The notes beneath the pieces were generated by a model. It ran no database searches. It saw nothing but the letters and a program-made list of their open reading frames with translations, and was not told the origin of the DNA. The translations under genes were made by a program, and so were the position numbers. A stretch of 64,000 nt of DNA from Tolypeutes matacus (lineage: Eukaryota; Chordata; Mammalia; Cingulata; Chlamyphoridae): contig JAKSZT010054570.1 in the NCBI GenBank assembly GCA_026826555.1, positions 1,250,292-1,314,291 on the forward strand. The letters are read 5' to 3'. Below are positions 22,151-33,827 of the stretch, in pieces. Position 1 is the stretch's first letter. Every line of letters starts with the position of its first letter.

Positions 22151-22470
22151 GTAGGTTTTAAAGCAAAAAGTGGTACCAAAGATAAAAAGGGTCATTTCAA
22201 TATAATAAACATTTTAATTCACCAGGGCTAGGAATTATTGAAGTTCCTCTGAGCCAGGGAGGAGAGACCCTGTTGAATACACAGAACATTTAGTAAAGAA
22301 CTTCTGAAGGGTCATGTCGACTTTTTATCTCTCCCATGCATCTCAAACTGAATACATTACAAATCAAATGTTTGATTCTCATCCTCCTAACTAATAGTTC
22401 AAATCAGAAATCTGGATGAATTCCTTGATTCCTCTCATTCTCTTACCAGTGACATCAGCGAGCTCTATTG

Positions 22471-22506
22471 TTTGTGTGTGTATATACATATACACACATA
22501 TATATT
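22471..22506. repeat. TG/TA-type microsatellite
   Basis: Alternating purine-pyrimidine run 'tgtgtgtgtatatacatata' followed by 'cacacatatatat', partly self-complementary. Confidence 0.8.
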
Positions 22507-22617
22507 TCACTTAATTTTCTTCATCTCCTCCTAGTTCAAACCACCATCATCTTCCTGTTAAGCTACTGCAATAGTCTCTCCCCCCACCACCCCACCCCTT
22601 GTTGACTTCTCATTCTT

Positions 22618-22958
22618 TTCTTTTTTATTAGGGAAGTTGTAGATTTACAGAAAGATCATGCACAAAATCCAGAGTTCTCATATACCTACCCCCATTTTTA
22701 ACATTTTGCATTAGTGTGGTACCTTTGTTATAAATGTTGAGAGAATATTATAATGTACTATTAGCTATAGTGCCTAATTTACATTAGTGTTCACTGTGTA
22801 GTACAGTCCTATGTTAAAAAAATTGTTCTGGCAACATATTTAAAACCTGAAATTTCCCCTTTGAACCCTATTCAGATATATAAAATTCAGTGGTGCTAAT
22901 CACATGCACAAGTTTTGTTGCCATCACCACTATACATTACCAAAACTTTTTTTCTGGC
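22618..22958 (-). mobile_element. L1 3' UTR fragment inserted in the L2
   Basis: The plus strand 'ttttttattagggaagttgt', then 'agatttacagaaagatcatg' and 'cattagtgtggtacctttgt', matches the antisense 3' UTR seen in L1-A (480-900). It is strongly 5'-truncated, at about 340 bp. The L2 resumes directly afterwards. Confidence 0.75.
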
Positions 22959-23699
22959 CTATTTCCAATTTATTCTCCATATAGTTTAAAAACCTTCAAT
23001 CATATTGTGTCATTTTCCTGAGTTTTAAATTCTTAATTAATTTAAATTCTTAATTTAAATTCTATTGAACACGGAATAAAATTTTACTCCTCACCTTGGA
23101 TTAAAAGGCCCTGAGTGGACTTGACCCAGCAAACCTCACTCGCTTCACCTTTATCTCTTCTCCTCATTCCCTATTTTTTAATCTTAATGACTTGTTTTCA
23201 ATGTCTTTAACATGTTGAGCAGTTTCCTGCCATAGGACTTCGTTCATGCTATTCTGTTTACTCGTATCCAGAAGCGATAATCAAATTAAATCTAAAAAGG
23301 CAGAAACATCTTCCATCTGGCATGGACTCTGGCTGTAAATTGAAATGGCCAATTGTGCACTGGCCCAATCTCAGCCCAGCTTGGACCCTTCCACCCCTCC
23401 TGCTTAGGTAATTTTCTTTCTCATATTTCAGATCTCAGCTCTATATAGGCAACTATTTCTTTGTTTAAATAGATCTCTTCCTACTTTACTTTATCACTTT
23501 ATTCGCTATACTAACATTTATCATAATTATTAAAAACTTGTTTGCTTATCTGTTTATTATCTTTCCTTCAATATATTATATGCTCTGTAAACCAAGGACT
23601 CTATCTGCTTCTTTTATCAGTGCATATCCGGTGCTTAACATAGTGCATAGTACAAACTAAGTGCTCAGTATATATATAAATGAATGTATAAGTGAATCA

Positions 23700-24260
23700 A
23701 TGAGGCCAGGACAGGCTCACTCTAAACCTCAAAGTGCAAGCATAGCTCTGAATCTGAGTATATCATCCTAGGAGAAGAATTGTAGGACTTTGTATCGGTT
23801 GATTCTTTTCTACATCTAGAGTAGGGTCATTCTAAAACATTTATTTTGGTCTGAAGAAATTTGATTTGATGGTATTGGTTCTTTCTGAACTTATCATGCA
23901 TGTTTAAAGGACTGATATGATACTCCAGGGGAAATCAAGTTACGTACTACTGCAGCTGGATGTTTGTACTGCAGTTAAGAGAAGGGAAGGTTTCCAAAGT
24001 GCTGGAAATATAGAAAGGCTATGGACAGGGGCATTTGGCAGAGGAAACTTTATTCTCATGACTCTCAGAAGCATCAACAGTAGGAGCCCTGGACTGAGAG
24101 AGACTTGGGGTGGGAAAACACAGTAAAAGAGTAGGCACTTTGGAGAGTGAGAATGTGTGGTTTTCAATTTCTTTGGAAAGCAACAAGTGTGGATGCCAAA
24201 ATCTCAAGACAGAATTGTGGACAAAACTCTTATTCCATTTATGCTTGAAACACGCGGACC
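23700..24260. other. No recognised feature
   Basis: Probably single-copy. Short frames occur on both strands (23917-24207) without motifs. Confidence 0.4.
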
Positions 24261-25298
24261 CAAGTATAAATCTAAATCTATATTCATAAGAGATATTGGT
24301 CTGTCCTTTTCTTGCGGTATCTTTGTCTGGTTTGGTATGAGAGTGATGTTGACCTTGTAGAATGAGTTAGGGAGTGTTCCCTCCTCTTCAAGTTTTTGGG
24401 AAAGTTTGAGCAGGATTGTAGTTAAGTCTTTTTGGGACGATTATAGAATCACCTGTGAATCCATCTGGTCCTGGGCTTTCCTTTTTTGGGAGGTTTTTGA
24501 TGACTGATTTAATCTCTTTAATAGTAATCGGTTTGTTGAGATCTTCTATTTCTTCTTGAGTCAATGTAGGTAGTTTCGTGTTTTTAAGAATTTGTCCATT
24601 TCATCTAGGTTATCTAATTTATTGGCATTCAATTGTTCACTGTATCCACTTATAGTCCTTTTTATTTCATTAGGCTCTGTACTAATGTCCCCCTTTTAAA
24701 TTTCTGACTTTCATTGTTTATATCCTGTCTCTTTTTCCTTTGTCTAGCTAAAGTTTTGTCAATTTTGTTGATCTTTGCAATGAACCAACTTTTGGTTTTG
24801 TTGATTCTCTCTCTCTCTCTTTTTTTCTATGCCACTTGTCTTTGCTCTAATCTTTGTATTTTCCTTCCTTATGCTTGCTCTGGGTTTAGTTTGTTCTTTT
24901 TCTAGTTTTTCCAATTTTGAGGTTAGGTCTCTGATTTGAATTCGTGCTTCTTTTTTAATGTAAGCATTTGGAGCTATAAATTTCCCTGTCAGCATTGCCT
25001 TTGTTGCATCCCATAAATTTGGTGGATTGTATTTTCATTTTCATTCACCTCAAGATATTTCCTAATTTCACTGTTGATTTCCAATTTAATCCATTGGTTG
25101 TTTAAGAGTATGCTGTTTAATTTCCACATATTTGTGACTTTTCCCTTTCTCCCTCTTATTAACTTCTAGCTACATTCTGTTATGGTCGGAGAATATTCAT
25201 TGTATTATTTCAAAAAATTTGAATTTATTGAGATATGTTTTGTGACCCAATGTATAGTTCATCCTGGAGAATGATCCATATGCCCTTGGGAAGAATGT

Positions 25299-25876
25299 TT
25301 ATTCTGTTTTTATTGGGTGCAGTGTTCTATATATGTCTGTTATATCTAGTTGGTTTAATGTATCATTCAAGTCCTGTACTTCTTTATTGACCTTCTGATT
25401 AGATGATTTACCCATTATTGAGAATGGTGTGCTAAAATCTCCTACTATCAACTCAGAACCATTAATTTCCCCTTTCAAATCTGTTAGTATTTGCTTCATA
25501 TAGTTTGGGACTCGGCTGATAGGTGTGTGTGTATATAGGTACATAATTGTTATATCTTCCTGTTCAATTGTCCCTTTCATCAGTATGTAATGACCATCTT
25601 TGTCCCTCGTAACTGTTTTTGACTTAAAGTCTACTTTATCCAATATTAGTATAGCCACTCCAGCTCTCTTTTGGTTACTACTTGCATTTAATATTTTTTC
25701 CATTCTTTCACTGTTAACCTACTTGTATCTTTGACTTTAAGGTTAGTCTCTTGCAGACAGCATATAATTGGGCTATGCTTTTTTATCTTTTCTGCCAATC
25801 TCTGCCTTTTGAATGGAGAGTTTATTCCATTTACATTTAAAGTCACTACTGATATTACAGGTCTTTCTTCTGCCAT
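25299..25876 (-). pseudogene. L1-D ORF2 endonuclease domain, frameshifted
   Basis: Two overlapping open pieces together cover the start of ORF2. The first (25688-25876) begins MAEERP and holds 'TLNVNGINSP' (conserved Asn) and 'CLQETN' (catalytic Glu). After a frameshift near 25690-25700 the second (25299-25703) contains 'RAGVAILI' and 'LIVGDFSTP'. The usual GDFN has become GDFS, so the Asn next to the catalytic Asp is lost. The frame then stops before the final Asp and His motifs. This endonuclease would nick DNA at the TTTT/A target in a working L1. It is inactive here. Confidence 0.85.
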
Positions 25877-26693
25877 TTTGTTATTTTTGCCTTTGTCTTG
25901 TACCTTTTTTAGCCTTCATTTCCATTAAAGCCTACTTTTGTATTTATTTACTTTTTTGTATTGCACCATATTCAGTGACTTCTCATTTCTCTCTAGATAT
26001 ATTTTTCATCTGTTTTCCTTGTGGTTACCATAGAGTTAAAATATACCATCCTAAATACATAACAATTATATTTGGTTTGATACAATTTAAGTTCAATAGC
26101 TTGCACATATAGTTTTCCTATACCCCTTTCCCCCATCATATTTTTGTACTTGTTACCACTTATACCTTTGTACACTGAATGTTCAAAAACATAGATATAG
26201 CATTACTTTTTATGTATTTGCCTTTTAGCACCTGTAGGAAGTAAGAAGGGGAATTACATACAAAACTACACAATACAATAATACTGGCATTCGTAATTAC
26301 CCAAATGGTTACCTTTACTGAAGTTCTTTATTTCTTTATGCTGCTGTGAATCATTCTCTATGTTCTTCCATTTCAGTCTGTGGACTCGCTTTTGTGTTGC
26401 TTGTATGCCAGGTCTCGTGATGATGCTAGCTTTTGTTTGTCTGAGACCGTCTTAATCTCATCCTCATTTTTGAAAGAGGATCTTCCTGGATTAAAATTCT
26501 TGGCTGGCAGAGGTTTTCCTTCAGCACTTTAAGTATTTCAACCCATTGCCTTCTTGCCTCTATGGTTTCTGATCAGAAATTGGCACCCAACTTATTGGGA
26601 TTCCCTTGTATGTAGCATACTGCTTTTCTCTTGCAGTTTTTCACAACTCTCTCCTTGTCCTTTATTTGATAATGTAATCAGTGTATGACAGGG

Positions 26694-27305
26694 TGTGTTA
26701 GTCAGCCAAAGGGGTGCTAATGCAAAATATCAGAAATCTGTTGGCTTTTATAAAGAGTGTTTATTTGGGGTAGAAGCCCACAGTTACCAGGCTGTAAAGC
26801 ATAAGTTACTTCCCTCACCAAAGTCTGTTGCCATGTGGTAGAGCAAGAAGGCTGCTGATGTCTGCAAGGGTTCAGGCTTCCTGGGTTCCTCCCTTCCTGG
26901 AGCTGGTTTCTCTCTGGGCTCAGCTGCTCTGCTTTCTCCACAAGGCCAGCTGTAGACTATCAGGCAAATGGCTTTTCTCTTCCCAGGGCCTCTGCCGTGT
27001 CTAATGGAGCTTTCTCTTCTTCTTCATGTATCTGCTTCTCTGTGTGTTTACTTCCGGGGCTTTAGGATCAAAACTCTCACTTCCCTTCTCTGCAGTGTGG
27101 TTTCTCTGTGAGTTCCTGCCCACCAACAGGGCAGGGACTCAACATCCTACTGACATGGCCCAATCAAAGCCTTAATCATTATTTAATCAAGAAAAGAGAA
27201 ACCTCTGAATCTAATATAATCTAATATACCCAGAGGAACAACTCAATTTACAAACATAATCCAATATCTATTTTTGGAATTCATAAACAATATCAAACTG
27301 CTACA
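26694..27305 (-). mobile_element. Solo LTR family X, copy 2
   Basis: Opens 'tgtgttagtcagccaaaggg' and ends 'tatcaaactgctaca', with a perfect 5-bp TSD 'caggg' at 26689-26693 and 27306-27310. At 612 bp it is the longest single copy here. It sits in ORF1 of L1-D. The 5-bp TSD and TG...CA ends identify it as a retroviral LTR. Confidence 0.92.
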
Positions 27306-28932
27306 CAGGGTATATTTTTCTTCATGCTTATACTATTAGGTGTTATCTGAGCTTCTTGGAAATGCATTTTCATGTCTTTTGCTATATTTGGGAAGTTTTC
27401 TGCCATTATTTCTTTGACTCTTTCTTCTTCTTTCTCTCTTTCTTCTCCTTCTGGGGCTCCCATAAAGCATATTTTTGTGGGCTTGATGATGTCCCATAGC
27501 TGTCTTAGGCTATTTTTCTCTGCTCCTCAGCCTGACTCATTTCAGGTATCCTGTCTTCAGTTTTATTGATTCTTTCTTCTGCCATTTTCAATCTGCTCTT
27601 GAAACCCTCCTGAGCATTTTTCATTTTAGTTATTATAGTCTTCAATTCTAGTAGTTTTGTTTGGTTCATTTTTTAAATTTCTATCTCTTTACTTAGACTC
27701 TTATTTTGTTCATTCATTTACCCCCTGATATCTGATAGTTCTATCTCGGTACTTCTTTCATCTCCTTAAGCATGTTTAAGATCATTTTTATAAGGGCTTG
27801 CTTGGTATGTCCACATTCTTGTCTTCCTCATCGGTATTTTTCTGTATTTTTATCTTCTTCTTTGAATGGGCCATAATTTCCTGTTTCTTTGTTTTGTACT
27901 CTTTTGTTGCAAACTGTACATTGCAATCTTTTAAAATGGTAAGGCTGGTATATACTCCCTGGGATGCCTGTTTTCTGGGTTTTGTAACCAGCTGGTGATA
28001 AGATGGAGATTTTCACGCTGTGCAGGGTTTTCCCTGTCTTACTGGGCCTCTGTCTTGTCCTAGGCTTTTGTTAGTCGTTTTGGAGTTCCCCTGCTTACAG
28101 GAGTTTGATTGTCTCCTCTGTTTTCCAGGGGACAAACCTCCCTCTCCCAGGTATCTGAAGCTGTCAGACCTTTGTCCCAGACTGCCCACCTCTATAACAT
28201 TTTACACTCCTTTCATTGTCTCGTGCTGCTTTTGCCTGGACAGCAAATTCTGGAAGGCAGATCACCCTGAGGAGGACTTTCCTAATTCGGGTCTTTCCCA
28301 GCCAGAACAGAGCCAGGGACCCACAAAGGAAGTACAGACTGACTCCAAAGTGTCCTGTGCAGAGGGTCAAGAAGGGTGCCAAGAACTTCTCTGATGTTTC
28401 CCCAAAACTGACCTTTCTGGCCTGCCCAGCAAATGCAGCCCTTCAGCTAATTCCACCCTCCTCATTCCGGAGAAGCACTGCATCTTTAAATCTCCACTGC
28501 CTCTGCCCCAGTCCAGGGAAGGTTAAAACAATGACTGCTGCCACCTTTGTCTGGGGTGGGTTGAAATAATAGCTGGCCTCAGAGTCAGGACCTGGTAATC
28601 CAAATTGGCTAATCAGAAGCCATGACCCGCCATGCGCATCCCTGTTCTTGGGGAAAGGATGTCCATGCCCCTTTCTGTCAGCAGCAGTTAGCCATGGACT
28701 GGACCCATAGTGGCCTGCTGTGAGAGTGGGGGATGGGCACTGGTAGCTGCCATGCAGAGAGAGCAATTTACATGTCTTTACCATAATTTATCAGCCGTTT
28801 CCTCCCACTCTTTCCTGGATGCTGTACAGTATTTTCCTGTCCTCTGGAGTTGCAAAATAGTTGTTTCAGACAGTTTCTGCCTGTTTAATAGTTGTTTTGG
28901 TGGAAGGATTGAGTCCTGAAGCTCCTTACTCT

Positions 28933-28942
28933 GCCATCTTCC
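28933..28942 (-). promoter_or_regulatory. YY1-like site at the 5' end of L1-D
   Basis: Minus-strand 'ggaagatggc' lies within the first bases of the element, as in L1-B and as in known L1 promoters. Confidence 0.5.
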
Positions 28943-30373
28943 CTGAAGTCACATTTCTCCTTTTGAAGTGAGTTTTTAGAAGTAACTTTTCCTGTAACAT
29001 TTATGTAATCCAAGTATCTTTAAAAAAAAAATTATTTAAAAAAAAGTAACTTTTCCTGACTTATTAGAAAAGTAACACATGTTTATTACATGAAATTTGG
29101 CAGGCATATATATGCAAAAGTAAGAAAGTAAAAATAATCTTGCCACTCATATTAAAACTTCTAACATTTTACCGAGTATCTTTCCAATCTTTGTTCTATG
29201 CATACATACATATTTTTTGCATATATATATATAAAAACATGGATTATATATGGTTTTATAGTCTGTTTTTCTCAATTAAAAGGTATCATTAACATCTTCC
29301 CATGTCCTTAAATTTTCTTATACCACAAACAATTTTGACTGGCATATTAATATTCAGTTGCAGGAATATATCATAATGAATTTATCTATTTTTCAACCAG
29401 TGAATATTTTGGTTATTTCTTTCTTTTAGAAAATGTGCATATGAATCTATTTTTGTGTTTAGCATAAAAAACATGATGAAAAGTTTATTTATGAGGGCAA
29501 GATTTTTTCATATGTTCATGATTACTCTCTTAGGATAAATTCCTGAAAGAAAAATTGTAAGCTCAAAGAAAATCTAAAAATATAAGACTTTTGAAATATA
29601 CTGCAAACAATCTTCTGTAAAGGTTATTCCACTTTATACTCACACCAGTGGTCTATGAGTGTCATTTTCTCTCACTTTCACCATCCCAGGATGGTATAAT
29701 TCTAAAAAACATACATTCTCAAGGTTGTATTTCATTGTTATAGTTTGTATGTCTTTCATTATTAGTGAGATTAAGCACATTAAAAATAAAATTTTTTGGC
29801 ATTAAATTTCTTACTTAATGAATTGCCTGTTAATGTCCTCTGCTTTGTTTCCTATTGGAATGTTTATCTTCTCCTTATTAATTTACATGTGCTTTTAATA
29901 TTGTGTGGCTATTTAACTTTTGAAATAGCATTGCAAATATTTCCTCCAATTTGTTGTATGTCTTTTTTGTGTGTGTTATTTTTCTGATGTATATATATTT
30001 TATATTTTTACTTAGTTAAATCTAGTCTCTTTTTCCTTTAGGATCTCTGCCTTTGGTTTAATGTTTAGAAAGTTCTCTCCCATCATGAAGTTAGATTTAT
30101 CTACTCTCTCTTCTGATTTTTAAATTTTATTTTATTTCCTGCCCTACATTTATCTACTACTTCTGGGATTCATTTGGATGTATGGATTGAGGTAAGGTTC
30201 TAATTTTAAATTATTTCCAACTAGTTTCGATACTACTTTTGAGTATTTTTAGTATGCTTTCCATACAAAATGAAATGTCTTTAACACATGATAACTTCAT
30301 GTTTGTATATTTCTGTTCTGGGATTTCCTTTCTGTTCTGTTAATCTATATATTTATTCCTGTTCCAGTACTAT

Positions 30374-30454
30374 ATATATATTTTTTGAGGCATTGAACCT
30401 GGCATCTCATATGTGGGAAGCCGGCACTCAACCATTGAGCCACATCGGCTACCC
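30374..30454 (-). mobile_element. DAS-type SINE, short
   Basis: Minus strand 'ggtagccgatgtggctcaat', then 'gagtgccggcttcccacata' and 'gttcaatgcctca'. TSD 'ccagtactat' at 30364-30373 and 30455-30464. It lacks a normal A tail, since a short TA-rich run takes its place. Confidence 0.88.
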
Positions 30455-30749
30455 CCAGTACTATTTTAATAAATGTTACTTTACACTGTGCTTCAAAATC
30501 AAATAGAATGTCTCCCAAAATAATTTTTCTTTTAGATTTTTTTCTTTTAGAAAATATACTTCTTCAAATGGGTTTTATATATATTTTGTTAATTGATGCT
30601 TGGGTGTTTTATATCTTATGTAACTATTATTTTTGAGCTCATTATTGCTATAGTTTGGAAAATATATTTGTATATTTATATTTTAAGTGGACATAATAAA
30701 ATCAAGATAAATTATTCAATTTTGTCAAATGTCTTTAAGAATCTATGGT

Positions 30750-31175
30750 AGTCATTGAAACGTGCCTCTCAGATCTCCTTCTAGCAGGAGAGTAATTGAC
30801 TGAGGACCCTGCTGCTGTGCTCTGAATCCACTCCTATTCATACCAAGGCCATGTTTCCCACTGGCTGCTCCCAGCCAATGATATAGCACAACAGATATAC
30901 TAAAGCAATTCTGTTTCTGGGAGGCGTGGTACTCCTCTGATGGGTATCCTGTCCCTGAGGACTCCCCTTCAGCCTTGCTAAGACTTTCTTAGACCTGCAG
31001 TACATTCTACGGCTCATTTGATTACCTTCCTTCCTTTCTTCCCTCTCTCTTGCACAGGGGTCAGCCCTGCATCATGGCCTGATGGCTCTTCCAGCCTCCT
31101 TTGACTTTTTCCCCATAATCCTCTCATAGCTGTTTTCCCTAATAAATCTCTTGCGTCTCTAATGCCATGTGCGAT
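30750..31175 (+). mobile_element. Possible old LTR (ERVL/LTR16-like)
   Basis: 'gtgcctctcagatctccttc', then 'aggagagtaattgactgagg', and near the right end 'ttccctaataaatctcttgc' recall LTR16/LTR33-type sequences, with the AATAAA close to the 3' end. Ends and family are uncertain. Confidence 0.4.
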
Positions 31176-32097
31176 GTCATTAGGCTAATGAGAGAATCAA
31201 GTGAGATAATGAAGGCATGTGTCTGACATCAGAAAACCTTCAGTGAATCTTAGCATACAAGGTAACTGAGTATTATATTTTAGTGCAATTTTTAATTCTT
31301 TTCTATGGATAGATCCACTTTCTCTTTCCTAGGTTATATAATGTGGGAGGGTTTTTTTTTTTGTTGTTGTTGTTTTTACTTTTCTTTTCAGTAGACTTGC
31401 CAAATATTTGTCTATATAGTTTTTCTTTTGCAAAGAACCAGTTCTTGGGTTTGTTTATTAATTTATTCTTTCCAATTCATTAATTTAATAATTTTTTTTT
31501 GTTTTCATATTAATCAACTTCATCCTGCTTTATTGAAGTTTGTTTGGCATTCCACTTTATAACTTCATGAATTGAATTTTCTGTTCTTTTATTTTTATTC
31601 CTTCTTGTTTTGTAATGAAAATATTTAGGACACTAAATTTTCCGATGAGCAGATCTTTGGTGGGAACTCATTAGTTTTGATATGTCATGTTTTGTAAATA
31701 ATTGGTATTGTAGGTTTAATGTTCTCTTTGACCCAGTAGTTATTTGTGAGAAGACATTTTTATTTACACTATAGTTATTATTTTCTATTTTTATTACAAT
31801 GTTTTTACAAATACATCTGATACAAATTCTCCTTTTTTGAAATTTAATGAAATTATTTTGTAGCCTAATATGTGACAGTTAATATAAATGTTCCATGGTT
31901 GCTTGAAAATAAGAGACTATTCCCATTGCATGTTTTAAAGTTGGCTACACAGGATAGCTATAGAATCAGTCTTACCTATTATATTGCTTAGTCTCTGTAA
32001 TCTTTTTCAGTTTTTATTTTTGTGATGTTAAAATCCCCCTTACTACTGTTTTCTATAAACTTCTCTTCATATTTGTGTGGTATTATAATGTAATGCC

Positions 32098-32560
32098 ATT
32101 CATTCATTCATTCATTCATTCATCAACTCTTTATTGACCACTTACAAGGTGCTAGAAACTCTACTAGGCCCTAGTAACAAGTTTTGGCACTTGCCTTCTT
32201 TGGGGGAATCAGATAATAAACAAGATAAATAAGAAAAACAAATAATATGTTTCATGTGGATGAGGACTCTGAAGAAAAATAAAGCAGAGAAAAAAGACAA
32301 GGGAGTAGCGGGGAGGGAGCTACAGTTTAAAAAGGAGGTCATCGAAGGCCTTGCCAGAAGGTGATAGTGGAGCACATCTGAAGGGAGTGAGGGAGCAAGA
32401 CTTGCAGCTATCTTAGCAAAGAGTATTCCAGACAGAGGGTCCTGAGGTTAGTGCAAAGGTCCTGGGGCAGGAACATGCCTCGTGTGTTCAAAAGAAGTAA
32501 GCCAGTGTGCCTAGAGCAGAGGGAGCTGGGTAGAGAGAAGCATGAGAGAAGGTATTTAGT
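32098..32560 (-). mobile_element. L2 LINE 3' end inserted in L1-E
   Basis: It begins with an (ATTC)n array of about six units, the antisense of the L2 tail (gaatgaatgaat). It continues 'tttattgaccacttacaagg', 'tgctagaaactctac', 'attccagacagagggtcctg' and 'aggtcctggggcaggaacat', the reverse of the L2 3' region. L1-E endonuclease sequence lies on both sides. Confidence 0.72.
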
Positions 32561-32748
32561 ACATAACATTTATGGCCTGGGTACATTCAATTTAAAATGG
32601 CCTTCTTCATTTACCCAATGTTGTTTGCATCAAATTCAACTTTGCTATTAATAGTGCAACCCTTGCTTTCTTTTAGTTTGCCTTGTATGATATGACCTTT
32701 GTATGGCCTTTAACTTTCACATTTTGATGTTATTTTGTTTCAAAAATA

Positions 32749-32970
32749 CTTTTTTTTTAAGTACCAGGGGCCCAGGGATTGAACCCAGGATCTTGTATAT
32801 GGGAAGCTGATGCTCAACCGCTGAACCACATCAGCTTCCCTGAGGTTTTTTTTTTTTGCTTGTTTTGCTTGTTGTTTGTTTTTGCTTTTTTTTAGGAAGC
32901 ACCTGCGACCGAACCCAGTACCTCCCATTTGGGAAGCAGGCGCTCAAGCACTTGAGCCACCCCTACTCCC
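32749..32970 (-). mobile_element. Two DAS-type SINE units, tandem or nested
   Basis: Unit at 32749-32840 ('gggaagctgatgtggttcag' on the minus strand) and unit at about 32845-32970 ('gggagtaggggtggctcaag'). A T-rich linker ('gcttgttttgcttgttgttt') separates them. One imperfect TSD encloses both: 'ttcaaaaata' at 32739-32748 and 'ttcaaatata' at 32971-32980. They could be one dimer or one SINE landed in the tail of another. Confidence 0.88.
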
Positions 32971-33373
32971 TTCAAATATAACTTTTAAACAACATCATAA
33001 TTGGATTTTATTTTTCATGTCCAAAACCTTTTGTTAATTGTCATAGTTGAGTAAAATGGTATCTTTTGAACAACTCCCTCTTCTAAAACAGTGGTTAAGT
33101 TCAGTTATAGTCCCTTTCCCTTCCAATAATGTAATAAACATGTAAATGGCATTTTTATATTTAGAGGGTTTTATGTATCTCTATCTATATAACTATATTA
33201 TGATGATGGCTTTTGTCAGATCAGAAATGACTTTCACGTCTATCCCACTCTGGACTCTTCCATCTTGATGATGCCTGGAACCATTTGCAGCTTGACCCAG
33301 ATTCAGTGACATATGCCATACACTTACCTCCTTCTCTCCTCTTTCACACTTCTAATGCCCTCTCTGATATTCC

Positions 33374-33827
33374 TGTCTTAGTTTTCCAGACTGTCAAGAC
33401 AAAAACCATGCATTGGGTTGACTTAAACAATGGGAATTTATTAGCTCACAGTTTTGAGGCTAGAAGTCCAAAATCAAGATATTGGCAAGAATTGCTTCTC
33501 CCCAGTGACTTTCATGTTCTGGTGCAGGCTGCCTGCAGTCCTTGGGTTTCCTTAGTTTGCATCTCTCTGCCTCTCATTACATCACAATGTCCCCTCCTTC
33601 CTCTTCTGGGCTCTGGCTGACTTCTGGCTTCTGGCTCCTTCCTGTGGCTTTCTCTTTGTCAAACCTCCAGAAATCCAGATTATGACCCATCTTCATTCAG
33701 TTGGGCCACACCTTAACTAAAAATAACATCTTCAGGAAGTCCTATTTACAATGGGTTTACACCCACTGGAATGCAGATTAAGATTAAGAACATGTCTAAA
33801 TTGGGATACATAATTCAATCTACCAGA
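33374..33827 (-). mobile_element. 3' LTR of the MaLR provirus
   Basis: Plus strand starts 'tgtcttagttttccagactg', includes 'gacttaaacaatgggaattt' and ends 'cataattcaatctaccaga'. The minus strand holds an AATAAA-like 'aataaattcccattg'. It is more diverged than its partner at the outer edge. Confidence 0.8.

Larger units (their letters stand above)
17045..22230 (+). mobile_element. Old L1 (L1-C), plus strand, 3'-truncated, host of an ERVL and two SINEs
   Basis: The left part reads as an L1 5' region: 'gccaagatgaagtaacaggg', then 'ccttgaaacaactaaaaaat'. After the ERVL insertion the L1 resumes. ORF1-like sequence occurs around 20360-21130 ('aagtgctgaaaaaataacag', 'aaactatattccaaaaatg', 'ttcaggcagaaggaaa') and the start of ORF2 near 21560-22200 ('ttacattaaacgtaaa', 'atgcaaacactaaccaaaag'). 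The element stops early in the endonuclease region, so most of ORF2 and the 3' UTR are missing. All frames are broken. Confidence 0.75.
22315..23690 (+). mobile_element. L2 LINE, 3' part, interrupted
   Basis: It shows the L2 3' order: 'aaaccaccatcatcttcctg', 'ctactgcaatagtctc', then (after an L1 insertion) 'ttcaatcatattgtgtcat', 'ggccctgagtgg', 'cttcgttcatgctattctg' and the terminal 'aagtgctcagtatatat'. It is ancient and not coding. Confidence 0.75.
24262..28945 (-). mobile_element. L1 element (L1-D) with 5' end present, 3' end missing
   Basis: From left to right it runs RT part of ORF2 (about 24262-25290), endonuclease (25299-25876), ORF1 (about 26480-27600, split by an LTR) and a GC-richer 5' UTR to about 28945. 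It starts abruptly inside RT at 'taaatctatattcataagag', with no poly(T), so the 3' third of ORF2 and the 3' UTR are gone. The normal decay pattern is the reverse (5' loss), so a later deletion or rearrangement at 24262 is likely. Confidence 0.88.
29040..33075 (-). mobile_element. Very old L1 (L1-E), minus strand, with several insertions
   Basis: Diverged antisense L1 can be followed from the 3' UTR ('aaagtaacacatgtttattac', 'cttcccatgtccttaaat') through ORF2 ('attagtgagattaagcac', 'gcaaagaaccagttcttgg') to the endonuclease start (about 33000). It is broken by a SINE at 30374, an LTR-like piece at 30750, an L2 at 32098 and SINEs at 32749. Divergence is much greater than in L1-A or L1-D. Confidence 0.75.

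Noticed and set aside
28020..28784. Overlapping open frames on both strands, GC-richer, looking like an exon
   Set aside because: This is the 5' UTR of L1-D. The higher GC content and absence of stops are usual there, and no protein family is recognised.
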